Shown: positions 48,109-58,392, counted from the stretch's first letter. The stretch is DNA of 64,000 nt from Roseateles toxinivorans (GCA_945898095.1 CAMDHE010000003.1:40544-104543); one strand, 5' to 3'. The notes: generated by a model not told the origin, from the sequence alone. Numbers and translations are program-made.

Positions 48109-48701
48109 ACGATGCCCGTATCGCTGAAGTTTCGCGCAACACCAAAGAGACGCAGATCACCGTTCGCGTCAACCTCGACGGCTCGGGCCTGGCAAGGCTC
48201 AACACCGGCATCGGGTTCTTCGACCATATGCTCGACCAGATCGCGCGCCATGGTCTGATCGATCTCGACATTGAGGCCAAGGGCGATCTGCATATCGACG
48301 GTCACCACACGGTCGAAGATGTCGGCATCACGCTGGGCCTGGCAGTCGCCAAGGCGATTGGCGACAAGACCGGCATCACTCGTTACGGCCACAGCTATGT
48401 GCCGCTGGACGAAGCGCTCTCGCGCGTCGTGGTCGATTTTTCGGGCCGGCCGGGCTTGGAGATGGACGTCGATTTCAGCGCCGGCGGCATCGGCGGCTTC
48501 GACACGCAACTGACCTATGAGTTTTTCCAGGGATTCGTCAACCATGCGCTGGTTTCGCTGCATATCGACAATCTGAAGGGTCGCAACGCGCATCACCAAT
48601 GCGAGACGATCTTCAAGGCCTTCGGCCGGGCGCTGCGCATGGCGATGACGCCCGATTCGCGCTCGGCCGGCATGATTCCTTCGACCAAGGGATCGCTGTA
48701 G
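48105..48701 (+). CDS. hisB: Imidazoleglycerol-phosphate dehydratase HisB
   Basis: Mn-dependent dehydratase, 198 residues, the single-domain form without the phosphatase domain of the enteric fusion. Motifs: [31 protein letters not shown] and [18 protein letters not shown] with the metal-binding His and Glu residues. Its stop TAG shares its G with the GTG start of hisH. Confidence 0.97.
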   Translation: MNDARIAEVSRNTKETQITVRVNLDGSGLARLNTGIGFFDHMLDQIARHGLIDLDIEAKGDLHIDGHHTVEDVGITLGLAVAKAIGDKTGITRYGHSYVPLDEALSRVVVDFSGRPGLEMDVDFSAGGIGGFDTQLTYEFFQGFVNHALVSLHIDNLKGRNAHHQCETIFKAFGRALRMAMTPDSRSAGMIPSTKGSL

Positions 48702-49351
48702 TGACAAGAAGAACGGTCGCTGTGGTCGATTACGGCATGGGCAATCTGCGCTCGGTGTCGCAAGCGGTGCTGCATGTGGCGCAGGGTTCGGGGCTCGAGG
48801 TGCTGATCACGGCTGACCCCGATGAAGTCCATGCGGCCGAGCGGGTTGTGCTGCCGGGGCAGGGGGCGATGCGCGATTGCGTGAACGAGCTGGCCGATTC
48901 CGGACTCAAGCAAGCCGTGCTCGAGGCGGCGGCCAGCAAGCCCTTGATGGGTGTTTGCGTTGGCATGCAGATGCTTCTTGATCACAGTGAAGAGCAGGAT
49001 CAGCCGGGCCTCGGGTTGATTCCGGGAATCGTCAAACGCTTTCAGCTCGAAGGTCAAATGCAGCCTGATGGCAGCCGCTACAAAGTGCCGCAAATGGGCT
49101 GGAACCAGGTGACGCAGACCATGCCGCATCCGCTCTGGGCGGATGTGCCCGACCAGTCCTGGTTCTACTTCGTTCACAGTTTTTACGCCGCACCGTCAGA
49201 TGCGCGCCACATTGCCGGCCAGACTGACTATGGTCTGGCCTTTACCAGTGCCGTGGCCCGGGATAATATTTTCGCTACCCAGTTTCATCCTGAGAAGAGT
49301 GCGGCGCTGGGGCTGACCCTGTATCGCAATTTCCTGCATTGGAATCCATGA
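48701..49351 (+). CDS. hisH: Imidazole glycerol phosphate synthase, glutaminase subunit HisH
   Basis: Class I glutamine amidotransferase that feeds ammonia to HisF. The 216-residue protein starts with [14 protein letters not shown] and has the catalytic triad Cys86 (GVCVGMQML), His196 and Glu198 (FHPEKS). GTG start 48701 overlaps the hisB stop by one base; the longer frame from 48599 lies wholly within hisB. Confidence 0.97.
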   Translation: MTRRTVAVVDYGMGNLRSVSQAVLHVAQGSGLEVLITADPDEVHAAERVVLPGQGAMRDCVNELADSGLKQAVLEAAASKPLMGVCVGMQMLLDHSEEQDQPGLGLIPGIVKRFQLEGQMQPDGSRYKVPQMGWNQVTQTMPHPLWADVPDQSWFYFVHSFYAAPSDARHIAGQTDYGLAFTSAVARDNIFATQFHPEKSAALGLTLYRNFLHWNP

Positions 49352-49412
49352 GAACGGCCCAGCCTTCTTGTGGTTCATGCGGTCGTTATTTTTCAATCTT
49401 TTTATCTTGACC

Positions 49413-50156
49413 ATGCTGCTGATCCCTGCCATTGACCTGAAAGACGGTCGTTGCGTTCGTCTTAAACAAGGCGATATGAATGATTCCACCACCTTTGGCG
49501 AAGACCCGGCGGCGATGGCCCGGGCCTGGATCAATGCCGGCGCGCGGCGCCTGCATCTGGTCGACCTGAACGGTGCTTTTGCCGGCAAGCCGGTCAACGA
49601 GGCTGCGATCAAGGCGATCGTTGCCGAGGTCGGGGAAGAAATCCCGGTCCAGCTCGGTGGCGGCATCCGCGACCTCGACACGATCGCACGCTATCTGGAC
49701 GATGGCATCTCCTACGTCATCATCGGCACCGCAGCCGTGAAAAGTCCCGGTTTCCTGCAAGACGCTGCGACCGCATTTGCGGGCCACATCATCGTCGGGC
49801 TCGATGCGCGCGACGGCAAGGTCGCGACCGACGGCTGGAGCAAGCTGACAAGGCATGACGTGGTCGATCTGGCCTTGAAGTTCCAGGACTATGGCGTTGA
49901 AGGCGTGATCTATACCGACATCGGCCGCGACGGCATGCTGACCGGCATCAACATCGACGCGACCGTCGCGCTGGCGCGAGCGCTTTCCATTCCCGTGATC
50001 GCATCGGGCGGTCTATCCAATCTGGCCGACATCGAAGCGCTTTGCGCAGTCGAACATGAAGGCATACAGGGCGTGATTTGCGGCCGCGCGATCTACACCG
50101 GCGACCTCGACTTTGCCCTGGGACAGCAGCGCGCCGATCTGCTGGGTCTGGCCTGA
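49413..50156 (+). CDS. hisA: ProFAR isomerase HisA
   Basis: TIM-barrel isomerase of the fourth step of histidine synthesis, 247 residues. Catalytic Asp is in [16 protein letters not shown] and the second in [14 protein letters not shown]; phosphate-binding QLGGGIRD and [10 protein letters not shown] are present. ATG 49413 matches the family N-terminus. A 61-bp gap, T-rich before the start, separates it from hisH and is the largest gap in the histidine run. Confidence 0.97.
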   Translation: MLLIPAIDLKDGRCVRLKQGDMNDSTTFGEDPAAMARAWINAGARRLHLVDLNGAFAGKPVNEAAIKAIVAEVGEEIPVQLGGGIRDLDTIARYLDDGISYVIIGTAAVKSPGFLQDAATAFAGHIIVGLDARDGKVATDGWSKLTRHDVVDLALKFQDYGVEGVIYTDIGRDGMLTGINIDATVALARALSIPVIASGGLSNLADIEALCAVEHEGIQGVICGRAIYTGDLDFALGQQRADLLGLA

Positions 50157-50160
50157 GCTG

Positions 50161-50922
50161 ATGCTTGCCAAACGGATCATTCCCTGCCTCGATGTGACCG
50201 GTGGCCGAGTCGTCAAAGGGGTCAATTTTCTCGAACTGCGCGATGCCGGTGATCCGGTCGAGATCGCCGCACGCTACAACGAGCAAGGCGCCGACGAGCT
50301 GACCTTCCTCGACATCACCGCGACCTCGGACGGGCGCGATCTGATCCTGCACATCATCGAGGCGGTGGCCTCGCAGGTCTTCATTCCGCTGACGGTCGGC
50401 GGCGGTGTGCGCGCAGTCGCCGATGTGCGGAGACTGCTCAACGCGGGGGCCGACAAGGTCAGTTTCAATTCGGCCGCCCTGGCCAATCCGCAACTGATCC
50501 GCGACGCCTCGGACCGATATGGCGCCCAATGCATCGTCGTCGCCATCGACGCCAAGCGCCGCGCTGACGCGACCGGCTGGGATGTCTACAGCCATGGCGG
50601 GCGCCAGAACACCGGCCTCGATGCGGTGGCTTGGGCGCAGCAGATGGCCATGATGGGCGCAGGTGAAATCCTGCTGACCAGCATGGACCGCGACGGCACC
50701 CGCAGCGGCTTCGATCTGCAGTTGACGCGCGCGGTCAGCGACGCGGTGATGGTGCCGGTGATCGCTTCGGGCGGCGTTGGCTCGCTCGACGATCTGGCTG
50801 ACGGCGTGCAGATCGGTGGCGCCGATGCGGTGCTGGCGGCGAGTATTTTTCACTACGGCCAGCATACGGTCGGCGAGGCCAAGGCCTTGATGGCAGCGCG
50901 CGGGATTCCGGTGCGCTTGTGA
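50161..50922 (+). CDS. hisF: Imidazole glycerol phosphate synthase, cyclase subunit HisF
   Basis: TIM-barrel partner of HisH, 253 residues, closing the imidazole ring. It shows [18 protein letters not shown] with the first catalytic Asp, [26 protein letters not shown] with the second, and [13 protein letters not shown]. It begins 4 bp after hisA and overlaps rsmD by 4 bp. In relatives hisI and hisE commonly follow; here they do not. Confidence 0.97.
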   Translation: MLAKRIIPCLDVTGGRVVKGVNFLELRDAGDPVEIAARYNEQGADELTFLDITATSDGRDLILHIIEAVASQVFIPLTVGGGVRAVADVRRLLNAGADKVSFNSAALANPQLIRDASDRYGAQCIVVAIDAKRRADATGWDVYSHGGRQNTGLDAVAWAQQMAMMGAGEILLTSMDRDGTRSGFDLQLTRAVSDAVMVPVIASGGVGSLDDLADGVQIGGADAVLAASIFHYGQHTVGEAKALMAARGIPVRL

Positions 50923-51482
50923 AAAAAGCTGTGGCCAATGAAGTCAGGATCATCGGCGGCCAGTGGAAGCGCTCGAAGCTGCCGGTCGCCGACAAGCCGG
51001 GTCTGCGCCCGACCCCCGACCGGGTGCGCGAAACCTTGTTCAACTGGCTCGGCCAGAACCTCGGCGACTGGCGCGTGCTCGATGCCTTTGCCGGCAGCGG
51101 CGCCCTCGGTTTCGAGGCCGCGTCTCGCGGTGCCGCAACCGTGCTGCTGCTCGAGCGCGATGCCGATCTGGTGCGCAGCCTGCAGACCAGCAGGGCCCGG
51201 CTGAAGGCCGAAAAAATCCTGCGGATCGAATGCACTGATGCGCTGAGCTGGATGGCGCGGGCAGCGCCAGCGAGCTTTGAGCTGGTACTGCTCGATCCGC
51301 CATTCCAGCAGCAACTATTGATGCCGGCGCTGCAGGCTGCGGCACCGCTGCTGGTGGCTGGTGGCTTTGTCTATGTCGAAGCGCCTGAATTGATCGCAGC
51401 GCCGCCCGAATGGGGGCTCGAGGCCTGGCGTTCTGCGCGCGCCGGCGCCGTGCATTACCAACTGCTGCGGCGCAGCGGATAA
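50919..51482 (+). CDS. rsmD: 16S rRNA (guanine-966-N2)-methyltransferase RsmD
   Basis: Methylates G966 of 16S rRNA. The 187-residue protein has [28 protein letters not shown], the SAM loop [15 protein letters not shown] and the catalytic [10 protein letters not shown] (DPPF). Start is GTG 50919, forming a GTGA overlap with hisF, so it is probably translated from the histidine transcript. Usual chromosomal partner coaD follows, as in many proteobacteria. Confidence 0.95.
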   Translation: MKKAVANEVRIIGGQWKRSKLPVADKPGLRPTPDRVRETLFNWLGQNLGDWRVLDAFAGSGALGFEAASRGAATVLLLERDADLVRSLQTSRARLKAEKILRIECTDALSWMARAAPASFELVLLDPPFQQQLLMPALQAAAPLLVAGGFVYVEAPELIAAPPEWGLEAWRSARAGAVHYQLLRRSG

Positions 51483-51511
51483 TCGGCTCGTTTGCTTCCG
51501 AGGAGTCCCGC

Positions 51512-52009
51512 TTGACCTCTGTGACCGTTCTCACCGCCGTATACCCTGGCACCTTCGACCCGATGACCTTGGGCCATGAAGACTTGATGCGCCGCGCGAG
51601 TCGCTTGTTTGAGCGCCTGATCGTTGCCGTGGCGGTAGGACATCACAAGAAGACGATGTTCGGCATAGACGAGCGACTGGAAATCGCCAAGGAGCTGGCG
51701 GCGAAATACCCGAATGTCGAGGTGATCCCGTTTCGCGGCTTGTTGAGCGACTTCGTGGTCGCCAATGGCGGCAAGGTGGTGGTGCGCGGGCTGCGGGCGG
51801 TCAGCGACTTCGAATATGAATTCCAGATGGCAGGCATGAACCGCCAACTGATGCCCGATGTCGAGACCGTCTTTCTGACACCGTCGGATCAATACCAGTT
51901 TATTTCGGGTACCTTCGTGCGCGAGATTGCCACGCTCGGCGGCGATGTCTCCAAGTTCGTCTCGCCTTCGGTCCATGCTCGCCTGCAGGCACGCATCGCC
52001 AAGCTTTGA
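51512..52009 (+). CDS. coaD: Phosphopantetheine adenylyltransferase CoaD
   Basis: Penultimate enzyme of coenzyme A synthesis, 165 residues. It has the nucleotidyltransferase motifs [18 protein letters not shown] (T/HxGH type) and [20 protein letters not shown] near the C-terminus (ISSTxVR-type). No ATG lies at the N-terminus. AGGAG at 51501-51505 stands 6 nt from TTG 51512 but 15 nt from GTG 51521, so I take TTG as the start. Confidence 0.95.
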   Translation: MTSVTVLTAVYPGTFDPMTLGHEDLMRRASRLFERLIVAVAVGHHKKTMFGIDERLEIAKELAAKYPNVEVIPFRGLLSDFVVANGGKVVVRGLRAVSDFEYEFQMAGMNRQLMPDVETVFLTPSDQYQFISGTFVREIATLGGDVSKFVSPSVHARLQARIAKL

Positions 52010-52276
<267 letters not shown>

Positions 52277-52279
52277 AGT

Positions 52280-53101
52280 TCAGTCCTGCTGGGCTTTCAA
52301 AGGCCTGACATTGCTGGCTGGCGCCGGTGCCGCCGCTGGCGGGCAGGGCAGCGACAGCCATTGCCCCTGGACCTCGACCAGATGCAATCGATGGTCGAAT
52401 ACCGCTTGCAGCGCAGCCCGCGTCTGTACCAGCTTCGGCGCACCATGCCAGCTGACCTGCCCGCCCTGCATGATGACCAGCGTATCGGCTTGCAAGGCCA
52501 TGTTCAGCTCATGCAACACGCTCACCACGGCTACACCCGCAGCGCTGAGCTCACGCACCAGTTCGAGCCAGTCGGCCTGATGCGGCGGGTCCAGATGCGC
52601 CAGCGGCTCGTCCATCAACAAGACCCTGGCCTGCACTGCCAAGGCGCGCGCCAGCAGCACGCGCTGGCGCTCACCGCCGCTGAGTTGGCCGAGCGGGCGG
52701 TCGCGCCATTCCCAGCTCTGCGTTTGCTGCATGGCCAGCGCTACGGCGGCATGGTCGGCATGGCTGGGCGGTGCCAGCCAGGCTTGATGCGGCAAGCGGC
52801 CCAGCATCACCACTTCGTAGACGCGCAACTCGTTCGAGCTGGTCTCGTTCTGGCCCAGCCAGGCCAGCGCTCGCGCCCGCTCCTTGGCCGTCCAATGCGC
52901 CAGATCGCGGCCGAGCAGATCGACCCGACCTTGCATCGGCAGCAGGCCAGCAATGGCCCGCAACAAGGTTGATTTGCCGGCGCCATTCGGGCCGACGATG
53001 GCGGTCCAGCTGCCCTGGGTCAGCGTCAGCTCGATGTCGGTGAGGATGATCTGTTCCTGCAGCGCCACGGCCTGCAGGTCGGTGTTGATGGCGATCTTCA
53101 T
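52280..53101 (-). CDS. btuD: Vitamin B12 ABC importer ATPase BtuD
   Basis: ATPase of the inner-membrane cobalamin importer, 273 residues. Walker A IVGPNGAGKSTLLRAI, signature LSGGERQRVLLARAL, Walker B VLLMDEPLAHLDPPH and the switch VLHELNMA are canonical for the FecE/BtuD class. On sequence alone it could serve a siderophore, but the riboswitch and neighbours point to B12. ATG 53101 overlaps btuC by 4 bp; the longer frame from 53287 lies in btuC. Confidence 0.88.
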   Translation of the reverse strand: MKIAINTDLQAVALQEQIILTDIELTLTQGSWTAIVGPNGAGKSTLLRAIAGLLPMQGRVDLLGRDLAHWTAKERARALAWLGQNETSSNELRVYEVVMLGRLPHQAWLAPPSHADHAAVALAMQQTQSWEWRDRPLGQLSGGERQRVLLARALAVQARVLLMDEPLAHLDPPHQADWLELVRELSAAGVAVVSVLHELNMALQADTLVIMQGGQVSWHGAPKLVQTRAALQAVFDHRLHLVEVQGQWLSLPCPPAAAPAPASNVRPLKAQQD

Positions 53102-54099
53102 CTGCGGCGTTCCAGCAAGGGTTGGCGATGCATCAGCCAGAGCAGGTAGGCACCGCCGAGCAGCGAAGTGACGACGCCGACCGGCAGCTCCTGCGGCGCC
53201 AGCAGCCAGCGGGCCAGGATGTCGGCGCCCATCAGCAGCGCACCGCCGGTCAAGGTCGACAGCAGCAGCAGCCAACTGTGGTTGCAATGCAGACGGCTAC
53301 GCACCAGATGTGGCGCCACCAGTCCGACAAAGGCGATCAGCCCGGCCTGCGCCACCGCCGCGCCTGTGGCCAGGGCCAGCACGGCGATCAGCAGCATGCG
53401 CACGATGTTCAGACGCACGCCAAGCGAAGCCGCGGTGGCTTCGCCGAGCGTCATCGCGTCGAGTGCGCGGCTGGCGCCCAAGGCTGCCAGCAGACAGACC
53501 AGCAGCAGCGGCCCCATCAGCATCACGCTGGGCCAGCCCAGAAAGCTGGTCGTTCCCAGCATGAAAGCCTGCATCGGACGCATGATCTCGGGCGTCACCA
53601 GCATCAGCAGCGCAGTCACCGAGCCGAGCACCACGCCGACGATGACGCCGGCCAGCAGCAAGCGCATCGTTTGCTCGACGCCCCGGGCCAGGATCAGCGT
53701 CAGGATGACAGCTCCGACCGCGCCGCAAAACGCCGCACCTGTCAGGCCCAGATGCAGCCACCAACTGGCGGCCAGCGGTGAAGTTCCTGCCAAGGCCAGC
53801 AACGCTGCTACGCCGAGCCCAGCGCCCGATGAAGCACCGAGCAGATAAGGGTCGGCCAGCGGGTTGCGGAACAGCCCTTGTGCGACCGCACCGGCCAGCC
53901 CCAGCAGCGCGCCGGCCAGCCAAGCGCCGCTCGAACGAGGCAGCCGGATCTGCCAGAGGATTTGCTGCTGGACCGCGTCGGCTCCGACTAGCCAATCGAG
54001 CGAAAAACCGCTGCTGCCGACGGCGACACCGAGCAAGCCCAGCAGCCAGGCGATCAGCAGCAGGGCGAGCATGAGGCTCAAGGGTTTGCTGCGGTTCAT
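53098..54099 (-). CDS. btuC: Vitamin B12 ABC importer permease BtuC
   Basis: FecCD-family permease of 333 residues with about ten membrane segments. Family signatures include RLPRSSGAWLAGALLGLAGA and FVGLVAPHLVR, and the MGADILARWLL loop near the C-terminus that touches the ATPase. It overlaps btuF by 4 bp upstream and btuD by 4 bp downstream. Cobalamin as substrate is inferred from the operon. Confidence 0.9.
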   Translation of the reverse strand: MNRSKPLSLMLALLLIAWLLGLLGVAVGSSGFSLDWLVGADAVQQQILWQIRLPRSSGAWLAGALLGLAGAVAQGLFRNPLADPYLLGASSGAGLGVAALLALAGTSPLAASWWLHLGLTGAAFCGAVGAVILTLILARGVEQTMRLLLAGVIVGVVLGSVTALLMLVTPEIMRPMQAFMLGTTSFLGWPSVMLMGPLLLVCLLAALGASRALDAMTLGEATAASLGVRLNIVRMLLIAVLALATGAAVAQAGLIAFVGLVAPHLVRSRLHCNHSWLLLLSTLTGGALLMGADILARWLLAPQELPVGVVTSLLGGAYLLWLMHRQPLLERRR

Positions 54100-54986
54100 G
54101 GCTTGCCTCTTATGTCACTCAGGCAGCGGGCCATCGCTTGTGCAGCTTCTGCCATGCGCGGGCCGGGGCGGCCCATCAAGTCAGACAAGGCCGAGTCGAA
54201 CTGGCAGACATGCTTGTCGCGCAAGGCCCGGATGCCCTGCCAGCCGGGGCGGGCGGCCAGATTTTCGGCTCGGCCTTGGGCGACCATGATGACTTGCGGG
54301 TTGGCTTGCACGATGAATTCAGGGTTCAGTTTTGGGAAAGGTCCGAGCGCCTTGCCGACGATGTTCCTGGCGCCAAGGCGGGTCAGCATTTCGCCGATGA
54401 ATGAGGCTTCGCCGGCCGCATAGGGCGCGCTGTCGACTTCGTAGTAGACGGTCAAGCCCTTGGAAGCAAGCGGCACGCTGGCTGCTGCCAGATTGACCGC
54501 AGCATCGATTTGCTGCCAGATCTTCAGGCCATCTTGTGTGCCCAGCAACTCGCCGAGCTTCAAGAGCACGCGCTCGACATCGGCCTGACGGGTCGCTTCC
54601 AGCACCATGACCTTGAGGCCCAGCGCAGCGAGCCGATCATGCACGCGCGACGCGGGTGACAGGATCACCACATCGGGCCTCAAGGCGACGATCGCTTCGA
54701 TCTGGAGGTCGTCAAGGCCGCCCAGTTTGGGCAGCTTGTTGACCTGCGCCGGAAAGTCGGAGTAGCGGTCAACACCGACCAGCCGTTCGCAAGCCCCAAG
54801 CGCACAGACGGTCTCGGTCAGCGAGGGCAGCAAGCTGACGATGCGGCGCGGCGATTCGCTGAACCGCTGCTGATGACCGAGGTCATCACTGATGCTGAAC
54901 CCTGCCGCCATGGCGATGCCAGGCTGGGCGAACAATGCTGCAGCCAGCATCAAGCCATTGGCGATCTTGTTGGCAGCGTTCCGCAT
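54096..54986 (-). CDS. btuF: Periplasmic cobalamin-binding protein BtuF
   Basis: Substrate-binding protein of the importer, 296 residues, with a signal peptide (MLAAALFAQPGIAMA, about residues 13-27). The core has RRIVSLLPSLTETVCALGA, VGVDRYSDFPAQVNKLPKLG and the Glu-containing EASFIGEMLTRLGARN, close to BtuF proteins. ATG 54986 fits the signal. It follows the receptor gene by 8 bp. Confidence 0.88.
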   Translation of the reverse strand: MRNAANKIANGLMLAAALFAQPGIAMAAGFSISDDLGHQQRFSESPRRIVSLLPSLTETVCALGACERLVGVDRYSDFPAQVNKLPKLGGLDDLQIEAIVALRPDVVILSPASRVHDRLAALGLKVMVLEATRQADVERVLLKLGELLGTQDGLKIWQQIDAAVNLAAASVPLASKGLTVYYEVDSAPYAAGEASFIGEMLTRLGARNIVGKALGPFPKLNPEFIVQANPQVIMVAQGRAENLAARPGWQGIRALRDKHVCQFDSALSDLMGRPGPRMAEAAQAMARCLSDIRGKP

Positions 54987-54994
54987 CGAATCGA

Positions 54995-56902
54995 TTACAG
55001 CGAAGGGCTGTAGCGAAGGCCGACCATCACGGTCCGCGGCGCCTGGGCAAAGCCACCCGCGGTCTGGTAAACGCGGTTCAGCGCATTGTCCAGATTCAGC
55101 TGCAAGCGCAGCTGCGGCGTCAGCGGGCAATGGGCGTCGAAGTTGAGCAATCCGTAGCCGGCCAGTGGCAGGGTATTGGCGGCGTTGTCATAGCGCTGAC
55201 CCGACAGCTGCAGTCCGGCACCGAACTGCCAGTTCGCCACCGGCATCGTGGCATGCAGCGTGCCATATTGCCTGGCACGGCGCGCCAGCAGCAGCCCGGT
55301 GCTCAGGTCCTTCGGTGCTTGCAAGTCGAGCGTTCCGGAAAGACGCAGATTGCCCGCCTGGGTGCTGCCAGTCAGACTCAGCCCCTGCAACAAACCGGCC
55401 TGCACATTGCCATAGCAGCCGCCGTAGTCCGAGAAGAACGCGCAACTATTGGTCGAGCCACTGAAGTCGATCAAATTGCTGATCAGGTTGCGATAGGCGG
55501 TGACCGACCATTCGGTGCCCCGTCCCGCATACCTGAGCCCGAGCTCCCGGTTCTGGCCTGATTCGGCTTTCAAAGGTCGGACTCCTGGCATGCCCAGGTT
55601 CGGTCCCAGGCCGCTGCCTTGCTGATAAAGCGTCGGCGCACGAAACGAACTACCGGTCGAGGCAACCAGGCGCAGACCATCGGTCATGCGGTAGCCGACG
55701 CCGAAGCTGCCGGTGTTGGCGCTGCCGAATTCGGAGTCCTGGTCATGCCTGGCATGGGCTTGCAGATCGAAGCTGCCGCTCGTCAAAAAATAGCCCAGCG
55801 TTGCGCCGTTTTCAGCCCGGCTTGCCCTGGAGCCTCCGGCCGCAGTGAGGCCGGGGCTGTTGAGCGAGTCTTCCTTGCGTTCCAGCACGAACAAAAGCCG
55901 CTGTTCGTCGGTGAGTCGCCAGTTGCTTTCCATTCCATAGCTGCGAATGCGGGTTTCGGCCCGGTAATCAAATACCGGCAGGTTGTAGTTCACGTTGGAT
56001 TCGCTGTAACTCAGCAGGCTGTTCAAGGCGGCCGACCATTGCCGATGCCAGCTCAATTTCCCGAGCTTGTTGTCCTCGATGGCATGACCGATGGCGCCAC
56101 CTCCTGCGGCCATTTCAGCATCGAGATGACTTGCCAGGCTGATCAACTCCAACCGGTCTTGCGGGCTCAGTTGCAGGCCCAGGCGAGTACTCCAGTTGTG
56201 CTTTTGATAGCCGACATCGCCCGGCGTGGCATAGTAATTTTTCTTGTCCGGGACCAGCACGAAGCCGCGGCTCTGCTCGGTCGAGGCAGCCACGGCGTAA
56301 TCAAGAATCCCCTGGCTGCCGCGCAGATTTCCGTCAATCCGATGGGTGCCCAGGCTGCCTGTCGACAGGCCCAGTTGCAGCTGGGTCTTGGCATTGCCCT
56401 TGAAGGTGAAGATCTGGATCACGCCACCGACGGCGTCCGAGCCATACATCGCGCTGGCTGGACCTTTGACGATTTCGATCCGCTCGACTTCGCTCAGCGG
56501 GATCGATTCCCAGGGCGCGCCGCCGGTTGCTTGCGAATCGATGCGAACGCCGTCGATCAGCACCAGGCTGTGACGCGTTTCTGCACCCCGGATATAGAGA
56601 AAACTGACCGAACCGGGGCCGCCATTGCGGGTCATTTCGACGGCGCCGCTATTGCGCAGCAAATCGTCAATGCCACCAAAAGCCTGACGCTCGATGTCGA
56701 CTCGGGTGATGACGGTGACGTCGGCCAGCAACTCGCTGAGTTTCAGCGGTGATCTGGCTGCCGTGACGACGACCGGGTCCAGTTTGGCCGGGGCGGATTG
56801 AGCAAAAGTCCGGGCATGCAACAAGCAGCCGAACAGGGCCAGGGAAGCTGCCACGGTCGTGGTCAGTCCGGGGCGTGCGAAACGCCTGAAAGCATGGGTC
56901 AT
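54995..56902 (-). CDS. btuB: TonB-dependent outer-membrane receptor BtuB
   Basis: Outer-membrane beta-barrel of 635 residues taking up cobalamin using TonB energy. After a signal (ending HARTFAQ) comes a TonB-box-like LDPVVVTAARSP, the plug domain with LLRNSGAVEMTRNGG and RIEIVKGPASAMYGSDAVGG, and barrel strands ending in VMVGLRYSPSL with the terminal aromatic-hydrophobic pattern. The riboswitch upstream strongly supports B12. No ribosome site is visible before ATG 56902, which is pyrimidine-rich, fitting control of translation or termination by the leader. Confidence 0.9.
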   Translation of the reverse strand: MTHAFRRFARPGLTTTVAASLALFGCLLHARTFAQSAPAKLDPVVVTAARSPLKLSELLADVTVITRVDIERQAFGGIDDLLRNSGAVEMTRNGGPGSVSFLYIRGAETRHSLVLIDGVRIDSQATGGAPWESIPLSEVERIEIVKGPASAMYGSDAVGGVIQIFTFKGNAKTQLQLGLSTGSLGTHRIDGNLRGSQGILDYAVAASTEQSRGFVLVPDKKNYYATPGDVGYQKHNWSTRLGLQLSPQDRLELISLASHLDAEMAAGGGAIGHAIEDNKLGKLSWHRQWSAALNSLLSYSESNVNYNLPVFDYRAETRIRSYGMESNWRLTDEQRLLFVLERKEDSLNSPGLTAAGGSRASRAENGATLGYFLTSGSFDLQAHARHDQDSEFGSANTGSFGVGYRMTDGLRLVASTGSSFRAPTLYQQGSGLGPNLGMPGVRPLKAESGQNRELGLRYAGRGTEWSVTAYRNLISNLIDFSGSTNSCAFFSDYGGCYGNVQAGLLQGLSLTGSTQAGNLRLSGTLDLQAPKDLSTGLLLARRARQYGTLHATMPVANWQFGAGLQLSGQRYDNAANTLPLAGYGLLNFDAHCPLTPQLRLQLNLDNALNRVYQTAGGFAQAPRTVMVGLRYSPSL

Positions 56903-56928
56903 GGGAAGCAGAAAACAACAAAGCAGCC

Positions 56929-56984
56929 GAGCGCCAGTTTCCCGCAGGCGCTCGTGAAACGATTGGCCATTTTGCTGGCCGATC
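56929..56984 (-). promoter_or_regulatory. Expression-platform hairpins between riboswitch and btuB
   Basis: In the transcript, GATCGGCCA / TGGCCAATC (56984-56976 with 56969-56961, one G-U pair) is followed by GAGCGCC / GGCGCTC (56953-56947 with 56935-56929), and then a T-rich run CTTTGTTGTTTT before the ATG. The second hairpin plus T-rich run looks like a possible attenuator. Confidence 0.5.
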
Positions 56985-56987
56985 ACT

Positions 56988-57200
56988 TTGTTGGCCGGTA
57001 TCCGGGCTGGTGGATCTGACCTTTGAGTCCTTCCCAGCGTTCGTCGAACACCAGTGGAGCGAGTACAAAAGTTGGAGCTTCGAAAAGCTCTATCCACTTA
57101 CCGTTGCGGGGACAGCTCAGGTTGGGATTGATCCGCTGGATCGCACCTTTCTGATTCCCGTTTAACTGCACAGGCGCAATGCCTGCACGAGCACCAACAA
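56988..57200 (-). promoter_or_regulatory. Cobalamin (B12) riboswitch
   Basis: The conserved parts of the B12 riboswitch appear in order on the minus strand: ACGGGAAT (around 57162-57155), CCCCGCAACGGTAAG (57111-57097), CCACTG (57057-57052), CTGGGAAGG (57037-57029) and the B12 box AGCCCGGATACCGGCC (57008-56993). The P1 stem closes perfectly: TTGTTGG (57200-57194) with CCAACAA (56994-56988). It lies directly upstream of btuB-btuF-btuC-btuD and should lower their expression when adenosylcobalamin is plentiful. Small reading frames within it are not genes. Confidence 0.92.
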
Positions 57201-57209
57201 TACGCCATT

Positions 57210-57653
57210 CTATCTGGCGCTGGAGGCCGCATGACTTGCGCTGGAAGCATGGGCTGGTTTGTGTGCGTGCGGCTGCCTGGACTTGACCGGGGCGGCCGCG
57301 CTGGCTGGCTTGGGCAGCGCTGGCAGTCCGTTGATGCCGATGGCCGGGCCGGCTTGGCGGCGTGCGTCGGTCTCCTGCTTTTGCCGGGCCTGCTCAAGCT
57401 CGCGACCCAACTTTGCGTCTTTGCCCACCTGCTCACGCGCGCTCCGCGACTGTGCCTGGCTGGGTTGGTCGAACTGGATTTGCGCGGCGCTGGCCTGCGA
57501 GCCGGCGGGGCAGGGCGAATCGCGTAAATCGCGGCCATCGGCGCCGCAGCGGTAGACCTTGGACTGTTGTGCCTGGGTCTGTGCCGCAGCGGCGACGTAA
57601 ACCGCAGCCAGGGCTAAACAGGCTGATCGCGCAAAGAATTTGGCGCAAGACAT
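57210..57653 (-). CDS. DUF4124 domain secreted protein
   Basis: A 147-residue protein with a signal peptide ([21 protein letters not shown]) and the DUF4124 core [18 protein letters not shown] with two cysteines. The rest is Gln/Glu-rich coiled-coil-like, then Ala/Pro/His-rich. DUF4124 proteins are common periplasmic proteins of proteobacteria without known job. It starts inside the last 40 bp of pth on the same strand. Confidence 0.85.
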   Translation of the reverse strand: MSCAKFFARSACLALAAVYVAAAAQTQAQQSKVYRCGADGRDLRDSPCPAGSQASAAQIQFDQPSQAQSRSAREQVGKDAKLGRELEQARQKQETDARRQAGPAIGINGLPALPKPASAAAPVKSRQPHAHKPAHASSASHAASSAR

Positions 57654-58300
57654 GGTGCAATCTCCATGATCGGTTCTGCAGCAGGCCCGGGGGGCGGCGG
57701 CTTGGGTAATTTCGGCCTTGGCGGTTTGGCATGAATCTTCATCAGCGCTCGCGCCATGTCGCCTGCCAGCAGCAAGTCGACCGCATCGAGTGATTTGGTT
57801 ATGCAGTCGTCGACCGCCAAGCGCTCGGCCAATGGCGGACGACGCAGCACATAGTCGGCCACTTCGCCGCGGTTGCCCGGATGCCCGATGCCCAGCCGAA
57901 GACGCCAGAAGTTGGCCGAACCGAGTTGCGCTTGCATGTCCTTCAATCCGTTGTGCCCTGCGGCGCTGCCGCCTTGCTTGATCTTCATCTGGCCTGGTTC
58001 CAGGTCCAGTTCGTCATGGATGGCCAGAATTTCTTCAGGCTCGATCTTGTAAAAGCGTGCCAGCGCAGCCACTGCCTTGCCGGACAAATTCATATAGGTC
58101 ATCGGCTCGAGCAGCCAGATCGGCCCGGCAGCGCCGCGTGGGCTGTTGACCCTGGCAACTTTTCCGAAATAGTTGCGCTCCACCTGCAAGTTGGCACCGA
58201 GTTCGCGTGCCAGCGCATCGACCCACCAGAACCCGGCGTTGTGGCGCGTGTTTTCATATTCCTGCCCCGGATTGCCGAGGCCAACAAACAGTCGAATCAT
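57614..58300 (-). CDS. pth: Peptidyl-tRNA hydrolase with C-terminal extension
   Basis: Frees tRNA from dropped-off peptidyl-tRNA. The 228-residue protein has [20 protein letters not shown] with catalytic His, [26 protein letters not shown] with the catalytic Asp, and [12 protein letters not shown]; all active-site residues are present. After about residue 190 a Pro-rich tail ([16 protein letters not shown]) extends the protein by some 35 residues beyond E. coli length and overlaps the DUF4124 gene. Whether the tail matters is unknown. Confidence 0.95.
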   Translation of the reverse strand: MIRLFVGLGNPGQEYENTRHNAGFWWVDALARELGANLQVERNYFGKVARVNSPRGAAGPIWLLEPMTYMNLSGKAVAALARFYKIEPEEILAIHDELDLEPGQMKIKQGGSAAGHNGLKDMQAQLGSANFWRLRLGIGHPGNRGEVADYVLRRPPLAERLAVDDCITKSLDAVDLLLAGDMARALMKIHAKPPRPKLPKPPPPGPAAEPIMEIAPCLAPNSLRDQPV

Positions 58301-58392
58301 GGCCGAAGTTTAGACCTTGCCAGATTCGCATGGGGTGGACCAGCCTGAGGGACGACGCGCTGGTGGACATGAACCTGGGTCGATGCACCCTG

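Noticed and set aside
56983..57171. 62-residue minus-strand frame upstream of btuB, and a plus-strand frame ending at 57162
   Set aside because: Both lie in the cobalamin riboswitch, whose conserved segments and P1 pairing explain the sequence.
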